A DNA stretch of 9,548 nucleotides from an uncultured Eisenbergiella sp. (GTDB lineage: Bacteria > Bacillota > Clostridia > Lachnospirales > Lachnospiraceae). The stretch spans positions 1-9,548 of the forward strand of contig CANQTI010000064.1 in assembly GCA_947626725.1 (NCBI GenBank), written 5' to 3'. The position numbers and the translations under genes were made by a program. Under the pieces are notes generated by a model. The model was not told the origin of the DNA, did not search any database, and saw nothing but the letters and a program-made list of their open reading frames with translations. This document shows positions 1 through 5,802 of this stretch, one piece after another; positions within the stretch are counted from its first letter, which is position 1, and each line of letters starts with the position of its first letter.

Positions 1-59
1 CCCGCAGGGCGCAAATGCAGTCCCGTCGGATTTTTGATCGTTACCATCTGGCGTACCAT
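1..59 (-). CDS. HPr-family phosphocarrier protein, 5' end only (cut by window edge)
   Basis: Only the first 19 full codons and two bases of a twentieth are present. The ATG at 59 is preceded by AGGAGGG with an 8-nt spacer from GGAGG, an excellent ribosome binding site. The peptide starts MVRQMVTIKNPTG and continues LHLRPAG. This matches the HPr N-terminus: a first beta strand, then the active-site loop Gly-Leu-His-x-Arg-Pro-Ala, with the histidine at residue 15 exactly as in classical HPr. HPr accepts phosphate from PEP via Enzyme I on this His and passes it to sugar EIIA proteins; in Firmicutes it is also a carbon-status regulator when phosphorylated at Ser46, which lies outside the window. 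Leu replaces the usual Ala after the His. The gene starts 29 nt after the glmM stop with no terminator between, so co-transcription is likely. Whether it is the main PTS HPr or a specialised paralogue cannot be told from this fragment. Confidence 0.8.
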   Translation of the reverse strand, partial: MVRQMVTIKNPTGLHLRPA

Positions 60-88
60 CCGCCTTCCCTCCTCTCTCTTTTTTATCC

Positions 89-1438
89 TCACACAAGCAG
101 ATTCTGGATGAGATCCGCAAGCTTGCGGGCCTCCCGTTCGATCCGCTCCTTATCCTTTCCCTCGATCATCACGCGGACCTTCGGCTCCGTCCCGGACGGC
201 CGGATCAGGACGCGTCCCTCTCCCGCGAAATCCTTTTCCAGCTTCTCGATCGCCGCGGCGATCTCCGGATATTCCATGTAATGATCCTTCCGGTGATTGG
301 GCACCGGGGCGTTGACCAGCGCCTGCGGCAGCACCGTCATGATCTGGGAGAGCTCAGACAGCGGCTTCCCCGTCTCCACCATGACCTCCAGCAGGTGCAG
401 AGCGGACAGAAGACCGTCCCCCGTCGTGTTCTCATCCAGGAAAATAATGTGCCCGGACTGCTCCCCGCCGAGGCTTGCGCCGATCTCCCGCATGCGCTCC
501 AGCACATAACGGTCCCCCACCTTTGTCTTTTCGATCGCGATCTTTTCCTTTTCGCCGAACAGAAAGAATCCGAGATTGCTCATGACCGTCACGACGATGG
601 TATCCTTCTTCAGCTTCCCATGATCCCGCATATATGCGCCGACGATCGCCATGATCTGGTCGCCGTCCACGATATTCCCCTGTTCATCCACCGCCAGCAG
701 CCGGTCCGCGTCGCCGTCAAAGGCCAGACCGATGTCGGCCTTTTCAAACACCACACGCGCCTGGAGCTCCTGCATATGGGTGGAGCCGCAGTTCGCATTG
801 ATATTGGTGCCGTCCGGCTGATTGTGGATCGCCACCACATTGGCCCCCAGCTGACGCAGCGCCTCGATGGAGGTATAATAGGCCGCCCCTTCCGCGCAGT
901 CCGCCACGATCTTCAGGCTGCCCAGATCCACCGGGACCGCCTGGACCGCGTGATTGATGTACTCCTCCCTGGCGTCCCTGCGGTTCTTCACCTTGCCGAC
1001 GCCCGAACCCGTGGGAAACTCCAGCCCCTTCATGCCGCCCCGGATCAGATCCTCGATCTCATCTTCCAGCGCGTCCGGGAGCTTATAGCCGTTCCCGTCA
1101 AAAAACTTGATCCCATTGAATTCCATAGGGTTATGGGAGGCGGAGATCACAACTCCCGCTTCCACCTTATATTTTTTGGTCAGATAAGCGATCGCGGGCG
1201 TCGGCAGTACGCCGACATAAACCGCATTTGCCCCCACGCTGCAGATCCCCGCCATCAGGGCATGGGCCAGCATATCGCCGGAAATACGGGTATCGCAGCC
1301 TACCATGATCGTCGGTTTATGCTTATTCTCCTTTGTCAAAACGTATGCGCCTGCCTGCCCGAGCTGCATCGCCAGAAGCGGCGTGAGCTCTTCATTGGCT
1401 ATCCCTCTCACGCCATCTGTTCCAAACATTCTGGACAT
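89..1438 (-). CDS. glmM: Phosphoglucosamine mutase GlmM
   Basis: GlmM converts glucosamine-6-phosphate to glucosamine-1-phosphate in the cytoplasm, an essential step towards UDP-GlcNAc, peptidoglycan and teichoic acids. Of the 449 residues (family about 445-450), the N-terminus is MSRMFGTDGVRG. The catalytic loop SASHNP is at 99-104 with phosphoserine at Ser101, the metal-binding DGDADR at 241-246, the sugar-binding GGEQSGH at 324-330, and the phosphate-binding RPSGTEPKVRV at 413-423. All four alpha-D-phosphohexomutase domains are therefore intact. An ATG also lies two codons upstream at 1444, but AAAGGAGG at 1448-1455 is only 3 nt from that codon and 9 nt from the ATG at 1438, so the latter is preferred. 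The gene follows cdaR by 37 nt. In Bacillus, Listeria and Lactococcus GlmM binds CdaA and inhibits c-di-AMP synthesis; the same is expected here from the conserved gene order. Confidence 0.96.
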   Translation of the reverse strand: MSRMFGTDGVRGIANEELTPLLAMQLGQAGAYVLTKENKHKPTIMVGCDTRISGDMLAHALMAGICSVGANAVYVGVLPTPAIAYLTKKYKVEAGVVISASHNPMEFNGIKFFDGNGYKLPDALEDEIEDLIRGGMKGLEFPTGSGVGKVKNRRDAREEYINHAVQAVPVDLGSLKIVADCAEGAAYYTSIEALRQLGANVVAIHNQPDGTNINANCGSTHMQELQARVVFEKADIGLAFDGDADRLLAVDEQGNIVDGDQIMAIVGAYMRDHGKLKKDTIVVTVMSNLGFFLFGEKEKIAIEKTKVGDRYVLERMREIGASLGGEQSGHIIFLDENTTGDGLLSALHLLEVMVETGKPLSELSQIMTVLPQALVNAPVPNHRKDHYMEYPEIAAAIEKLEKDFAGEGRVLIRPSGTEPKVRVMIEGKDKERIEREARKLADLIQNLLV

Positions 1439-1447
1439 CGCCATCGT

Positions 1448-1455
1448 CCTCCTTT
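1448..1455 (-). promoter_or_regulatory. Shine-Dalgarno of glmM that decides its start
   Basis: The minus strand reads AAAGGAGG, a near-perfect match to the 16S anti-SD. It leaves 9 nt to the ATG at 1438 but only 3 nt to the ATG at 1444. This supports the shorter, 449-residue GlmM. Confidence 0.7.
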
Positions 1456-1475
1456 ACCGATCTCTTTCTCCCGTT

Positions 1476-2777
1476 CTATTCTCCTGCGTTTTCCTCTCCG
1501 GCATCGGTCTGGAGCTGAATCAGCCTGATCGTAGCCCTGACCTTTTCCTCCTGCCGGACGGTTCCCGGAAGCACAAACAGGATCTCAGTCTGCTGTTCTC
1601 CCTGGGACAGCACGCCGTTCTCATCCCGCAGCGCGGCCACATTGGTATGCGGCGTGATTCCCTCCACAGTGATCCCATTCAGATCGGCCTGCAGGCCGGA
1701 AACGACCAAACGCAAATTCTGATCGTCCAGAATTTCACCCAGCCATCCTTCTGGAATATTGAGCACCTGTATAATGTCCGTCGGGATATTCAGTGTCTTT
1801 CTGCGGATCGCTTCCACTTCTGCGGTCAGCTTCACACGGCCGTCGAACACATTTCCGGCCAGCGTCACGCCATCCGGCAGATAACGCCGGATATCCACGG
1901 TCTCCGTGACCGTACCGGAGGCATCCGTGACATCCAGCTCGGACGCGGGGATCTCAATCCCCTCCACAGCGCTGATATCGCTCTCCTTTCCGGCAATCAG
2001 AATCGTGGACGGTTCAACGGATGAAACGCCGTTCAGCGCATATCCCTCCGCCACGGTGCCGCTGATCTCGTAGGAAAGCGGAACTTCCTTGGTAAACAGG
2101 ATCGGAACCGTCACCTTCACATTTTCAATGCTCTTGCGGATGCTGGAATCCGTCACCTCGACGCCGTCTTCATCCAACAGCCGGATCTGGGCGATGATCT
2201 CCACATCGGAGGTGACATTATCCATGGAAACCTCCACAACCGCCCGGCGGATCTTTTCCAGCGCGGATTCAGGCCCCGAAATGCTCATCATATTGGTCTC
2301 CGTGACCGTCCTCCCGGTGATATAGCCCTCTGGCAGCGTACCCGTTTTGACCACGTTGATCGTCAGCTGTCTGGAGCGGAAATCCTCCACATCCAGCTGG
2401 ACAAACTGCTTATCCGCCTGAATGCTTTTAATACTGTTCTCCAAAACGGAATCATTGATCGACACCTCTATGGGGATCGTGTTGTCCGCCGTGATCTGGG
2501 CACAATCCGCCCGGACCACCAGATTTTCCCGGGTGAGATCCTCCAGCACGGAGCTGGCGGCCATCACTGTGATCCGTACGGTTCCCGTATTGTTGAGCAC
2601 TTCATAGGTTTTTTCCTGCCGGGTAAGGATCCCCATATTCACCAGCTGTACGGGAACATTGTAAAAGGTGCTGTCCCGCAGCGGATCATTGAAGCTTCCG
2701 GCGATCATCCATACGACGGCGGCAAAGAAGACCGCCATGATCTTCAAGCCCAGATTGTGCAAAAGCTTATTCTTCAT
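1476..2777 (-). CDS. cdaR: CdaR (YbbR-domain) regulator of the CdaA diadenylate cyclase
   Basis: This 433-residue protein has a short basic N-terminus, one hydrophobic segment at about 9-27 and a long, mostly beta, acidic exterior portion, the layout of CdaR/YbbR proteins anchored in the membrane and facing outward. About four YbbR repeats can be seen, at roughly 38-130, 137-224, 231-321 and 327-420. Each has a Gly-Tyr/Trp turn (GYITG at 151, GYALNG at 245, GWLGE at 344) followed by a strand and a 'x-G-x-x-x-x-(I/L)' step (SGPESALEKI, AGKESDISAV, SGLQADLNGI). The C-terminus is acidic and ends AGEENAGE-like. CdaR binds CdaA through the membrane and modulates cyclase output. Its ATG overlaps the 3' end of cdaA by 11 nt, indicating translational coupling, with GGAAAGGA about 10 nt upstream inside cdaA. 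No catalytic site is expected in this family. Confidence 0.93.
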   Translation of the reverse strand: MKNKLLHNLGLKIMAVFFAAVVWMIAGSFNDPLRDSTFYNVPVQLVNMGILTRQEKTYEVLNNTGTVRITVMAASSVLEDLTRENLVVRADCAQITADNTIPIEVSINDSVLENSIKSIQADKQFVQLDVEDFRSRQLTINVVKTGTLPEGYITGRTVTETNMMSISGPESALEKIRRAVVEVSMDNVTSDVEIIAQIRLLDEDGVEVTDSSIRKSIENVKVTVPILFTKEVPLSYEISGTVAEGYALNGVSSVEPSTILIAGKESDISAVEGIEIPASELDVTDASGTVTETVDIRRYLPDGVTLAGNVFDGRVKLTAEVEAIRRKTLNIPTDIIQVLNIPEGWLGEILDDQNLRLVVSGLQADLNGITVEGITPHTNVAALRDENGVLSQGEQQTEILFVLPGTVRQEEKVRATIRLIQLQTDAGEENAGE

Positions 2778-3633
2778 TCCGTGACCGTCCTTTCCAGCGC
2801 CTGTGCTCCTTTTTGTCGTCTGGGGTCTTATTCTGAATGGAACGAAGCTTTTCCTCCAGTTCCGCCGCGCTCAGTCCCCGTAAGAGAGTTCCCTGATAAG
2901 CGACACTGATCTTACCGGTCTCCTCCGAAACGATGACCGTCATGGAATCCGTTACTTCAGAAATGCCAACCCCTGCCCTGTGCCTGGTCCCCAACTCCTT
3001 GCTCAGTTCCATATTGTCAGACAGCGGCAAATAACAGGTCGCGTAAGTCACACGGTCCCCACGCACAATGACAGCGCCGTCATGCAGCGGCGTATTCTTT
3101 TCAAAAATATTGATCAGGAGCTGATTGGTCACGATGCCGTCCACTTCGATCCCGGTCTTCTCATATTCCGTAAGCGGATCGTTCTGGCCGACGACGATGA
3201 GCGCGCCGGTCTTCACCCGTCCCATCGCCGCACAGCCCCTCGTGATCTCGCGGATCGTCTGGTCGGAAAACAGCCCCGTTTCCTGCTTATTGAGATCGAA
3301 CGGAAAGACAGAGGCGATGAAGTTCTTCTTTCCCAGCTCTTCCAGCGCCTTGCGCAGTTCCGGCTGCAGGATCACGATCAGACCGATCACTGCCAGCTGG
3401 AAGGCGCTCTTGGCCAGCCAGAGAATCGTATCCATATGGAGGATCATCGCCGCAAGCAAAAATACGATGATCAGGAATACGCCCTTAAGCAGCGACCAGG
3501 CACGCGTATCCCTAATGAATACCATCATATAATATACGATAACGGACAGGACGATGATCTCCATCACGTCCCACACATCGATGAGCTGGAAATACATCAA
3601 ATACTCGTCTGCAAAAGCTCTAATCTGTTCCAT
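2767..3633 (-). CDS. cdaA: Membrane diadenylate cyclase CdaA
   Basis: CdaA condenses two ATP into cyclic di-AMP, the second messenger controlling potassium and osmolyte transport and cell-wall homeostasis. The 288-residue protein has three hydrophobic segments at about 24-40, 50-66 and 70-90, then the linker LQPELRKALEELGK at 89-102, the junction typical of CdaA/YbbP. The cytoplasmic DAC domain follows, with the catalytic DGA motif at 185-187 (within LHDGAVIV) and the ATP-binding RHR motif at 217-219 (GTRHRAG). Both signature motifs are intact, so activity is expected. The tail at 268-288 is highly charged and lysine/arginine rich. Length is close to the usual 270-285. The start at 3633 has only a modest AGGGG-type ribosome binding site. 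It lies 30 nt after the upstream membrane-protein gene and overlaps cdaR downstream. This is the housekeeping CdaA type, not DisA. Confidence 0.97.
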   Translation of the reverse strand: MEQIRAFADEYLMYFQLIDVWDVMEIIVLSVIVYYMMVFIRDTRAWSLLKGVFLIIVFLLAAMILHMDTILWLAKSAFQLAVIGLIVILQPELRKALEELGKKNFIASVFPFDLNKQETGLFSDQTIREITRGCAAMGRVKTGALIVVGQNDPLTEYEKTGIEVDGIVTNQLLINIFEKNTPLHDGAVIVRGDRVTYATCYLPLSDNMELSKELGTRHRAGVGISEVTDSMTVIVSEETGKISVAYQGTLLRGLSAAELEEKLRSIQNKTPDDKKEHRRWKGRSRNEE

Positions 3634-3663
3634 CTTCCAACCCCTAACCTCTGACCCGGAATC

Positions 3664-4647
3664 TTAAACTCTTTTTCTCGTCTTTACCTTTCCATGGCTG
3701 CGGCGAGCATTCTGGTGCGGCCGACGGGAATTGATCCGTTTTACCCGTTTTTCCGGGGTGCGGACCGCCATCTTGGGTACCGCTTTTACATAATAATAAT
3801 ACTCATCATCCTCGAACTGAACCGTCTCCGTCCGGGCATAATCCAGATTGAACCGGAAAAACTGCATGACCAGCGCGATCAGTCCTCCCAAGAGGCTCCC
3901 CAGGATCACTCCGGCGATCGAAAACTTGGCATCATACACCAGATCTCCCACCAGCAAAATGACAATATCCGCCAGCATCCCCACCAGAACCGCAATCGCC
4001 CGGGCATAATTCACGCTGAGTCTGCGAATCAGATAAACCAGCACCGCCGTCACCGCAAACGCCACGGCCACAACAACCACTTCCCGGTTTGATAAAATAC
4101 CCGTCACCACATCTCTGAAACGCTGAATGGCCGAATCCGAACCGGTCATGCCCAGTGTCTGCTCATTTCCCGTAATATAATGCAGCACATAATAAAGCAC
4201 CACGCCGCAGACCATCGGCACCGTTGATGCGGGCGCTCCGAAAAGTCCCACTGCCAGCGGCATCACATAGGGAATATGCCAGCAAAACAGCAGCGGCGTC
4301 AGGAGCAGGATCAAATGTCCATTTGTGGAGAAACGCAGGTAAACCACCGCGATAAACAAGTATACCAGCGCCAGCACCACCGCACACTCCAAAGAAAGCG
4401 CATATACATGCGCCAGCAGAAAAAGCGCGCACAAAAACACCATGAACCCCAGCGGCATAAAAGAACAGAAAAGTGCCGCCACCAGCACGATCACCGCACT
4501 GTCCAGCCGCTCCATATAATTCAGCCGGCTGTTAATCGTGAAAAAAAGGATCAGGGCCAGTGCAAACTTCAGCACCGGCACCACAAATTCCTCATTCTTC
4601 GCATAAAATCCTTTTATGTACTCCTTCATTAAAAGCAGTTCTGTCAT
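3664..4647 (-). CDS. Polytopic membrane protein of unknown function upstream of cdaA
   Basis: I do not recognise a named family. The 327-residue protein has about nine hydrophobic segments (roughly 22-38, 48-65, 66-82, 86-104, 110-130, 137-157, 188-207, 215-235 and 243-264), with a longer polar loop at 159-187. The cytoplasm-like tail starts at about 265 with an acidic-aromatic stretch, FEDDEYYYYVKAVPK at 278-292, followed by an intensely basic end (RVKRINSRRP, then many Lys/Arg up to KTRKRV at 321-327). No ATPase, transporter or enzyme motif was seen. AAAGGG lies 9 nt before the ATG at 4647. The gene starts 14 nt after the small membrane protein and ends 30 nt before cdaA, so it is very probably co-expressed with the c-di-AMP module. 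A role as partner or regulator of CdaA/CdaR, or as a transporter of wall or osmotic solutes, is inference from position only. Confidence 0.85.
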   Translation of the reverse strand: MTELLLMKEYIKGFYAKNEEFVVPVLKFALALILFFTINSRLNYMERLDSAVIVLVAALFCSFMPLGFMVFLCALFLLAHVYALSLECAVVLALVYLFIAVVYLRFSTNGHLILLLTPLLFCWHIPYVMPLAVGLFGAPASTVPMVCGVVLYYVLHYITGNEQTLGMTGSDSAIQRFRDVVTGILSNREVVVVAVAFAVTAVLVYLIRRLSVNYARAIAVLVGMLADIVILLVGDLVYDAKFSIAGVILGSLLGGLIALVMQFFRFNLDYARTETVQFEDDEYYYYVKAVPKMAVRTPEKRVKRINSRRPHQNARRSHGKVKTRKRV

Positions 4648-4661
4648 ACGTTAAAACCCTT

Positions 4662-5051
4662 TCAGATATCCTCCTCCGTTTCATCCAGACGATCCAGATA
4701 TTCCCAGAGAATATTCAGACGCTTTCGCGCTCTCCTATAGCGAAACGCATAGACTAACCAGGTAACCGCCAGGTAAGAGAGCATCACCGCCAGATACAGC
4801 ACGATCACGGATTTTCCGGTCTCCATAAGATCCATGGAATAAATATCTTCGAACAGCTCCTCAAAATGAAAACTGACATATGCGCCGGCACCGGCGAAAA
4901 AAGCGAACGTGATCACCAGAAAGGAAATGATCATTTGCACACTGATATAATCTCCCCTGAAATATCCGGCCACTGCCCTGTCCTTTTTCCCCTGCTTTCC
5001 TTCATAGAAAGCCATTTTCGTCATCCGAAGAACTTTTTCTTCATTTACCAT
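4662..5051 (-). CDS. Small two-helix membrane protein of unknown function
   Basis: No family is recognised. With the ATG at 5051 the product has 129 residues. A soluble N-terminus (LRMTKMAFYEGKQGKKD at 8-24, then GYFRGDYI at 29-36) is followed by a hydrophobic segment at about 39-60, a short acidic loop (FEELFEDIYSMD), a second hydrophobic segment at about 81-102, and a charged tail rich in Arg then Glu/Asp (RYRRARKRL, ending ETEEDI), possibly a short coiled coil. The frame stays open to an ATG at 5180, but that start would overlap comF by 83 nt and lacks a good ribosome binding site. The 5051 start lies 46 nt after the comF stop with GGGAG 10 nt upstream. A GTG at 5087 is a third option. The next gene follows after 14 nt. 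Position suggests function with the neighbouring membrane protein and the CdaA module. Confidence 0.78.
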   Translation of the reverse strand: MVNEEKVLRMTKMAFYEGKQGKKDRAVAGYFRGDYISVQMIISFLVITFAFFAGAGAYVSFHFEELFEDIYSMDLMETGKSVIVLYLAVMLSYLAVTWLVYAFRYRRARKRLNILWEYLDRLDETEEDI

Positions 5052-5097
5052 CCACAGCCATCTCCCGGTATCAATTCTGTGCAGCACCTCTATTCTC

Positions 5098-5802
5098 TCA
5101 TCCCGTCCCGGTGCCAATAGAAAGCGCTGCAAAATATATTTTTTGGACACCATGCTGCCGACATACAACGGCGATTTCATCTATCGTACTTCCCGTCGTA
5201 TAGATATCATCAATGATTACAATCACATTTAATTTTACATCATTTTGCCCGATTTTAAAAGCATTTTTCAAATTATTTTGCCGCTCTTTTCCATCCAGCA
5301 GCTTTTGAGGCCTGGTATTTCTGACCCGAACAAGCCAATGTTCCAGAACCGGTATTTCCAAATGCCTGCCGAGTTCCTTCGCCAGCAAGAGCGCCTGATT
5401 GTATCCGCGGCTTCTTTGGCGTTTCGGGTGCAGCGGCACAGGTACCAGCGCATCCGGTTTCCAGGCCAGGATCTGCCGTCCCATATATACAGCCATTTCC
5501 CGGCCGAGAAAAACCGCGTATTCCCGCCTTCCCGCATACTTGAACCGGTATATGGTCTGCCGGACACTGCCGTAACGGTACAGAGAAATTCCCCTGTCAT
5601 AAAAATGTTTTTTCCGAGCACAGTCAAAGCAGTATTCTCGTCCCGCATCCGATAACTCTTTTCCGCATTTCATGCAGACGGGCTCTTTGACAACAGTCAA
5701 AGTTTCCTGACATTCCTCGCAAATGAGCGCCCCCGCGGGCTTCACCGGCTTGTCACAGACCGGACAGCGGCGCGGAAACAGCAAATCTATCAATGTGAGC
5801 AA
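5098..5802 (-). CDS. comF: ComF family phosphoribosyltransferase-like protein
   Basis: ComF proteins are cytoplasmic; in competent bacteria they are needed for uptake or processing of transforming single-stranded DNA, working with the ComFA helicase and DprA. The 234 residues contain an N-terminal zinc module with four CxxC pairs (Cys13/16, 28/31, 43/46, 58/61), beginning FPRRCPVC. The phosphoribosyltransferase fold follows: PVPLH at 121-125, RGYNQ at 132-136 and the PRPP-binding signature VIIDDIYTTGST at about 195-206. Length is typical. The first codon appears to be TTG at 5802, 13 nt inside recD2, with GAAAGGAG 4 nt upstream; a second TTG at 5793 overlaps the recD2 TGA and has a 13-nt spacer. 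No ATG or GTG is available near the conserved N-terminus. No comFA is next to it, so its job in this organism, which may not be competent, is open. Confidence 0.92.
   Translation of the reverse strand: MLTLIDLLFPRRCPVCDKPVKPAGALICEECQETLTVVKEPVCMKCGKELSDAGREYCFDCARKKHFYDRGISLYRYGSVRQTIYRFKYAGRREYAVFLGREMAVYMGRQILAWKPDALVPVPLHPKRQRSRGYNQALLLAKELGRHLEIPVLEHWLVRVRNTRPQKLLDGKERQNNLKNAFKIGQNDVKLNVIVIIDDIYTTGSTIDEIAVVCRQHGVQKIYFAALSIGTGTG

Noticed and set aside
60..88. Terminator after glmM
   Set aside because: The interval is T-rich on the plus strand but has no inverted repeat; it holds the ribosome binding site of the HPr gene instead.
281..1528. Open frame of 415 codons on the plus strand opposite glmM
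   Set aside because: It is antisense to a gene with every GlmM motif. The product is rich in His, Arg, Asp and Gln with no domain, as expected from the reverse complement of a GC-rich coding frame, and it has no matching ribosome binding site.
3634..5097. c-di-AMP (ydaO-type) riboswitch or other RNA element before cdaA
   Set aside because: Gaps between genes here are only 14-46 nt, too short for such an RNA, and nothing like its conserved core was noticed.
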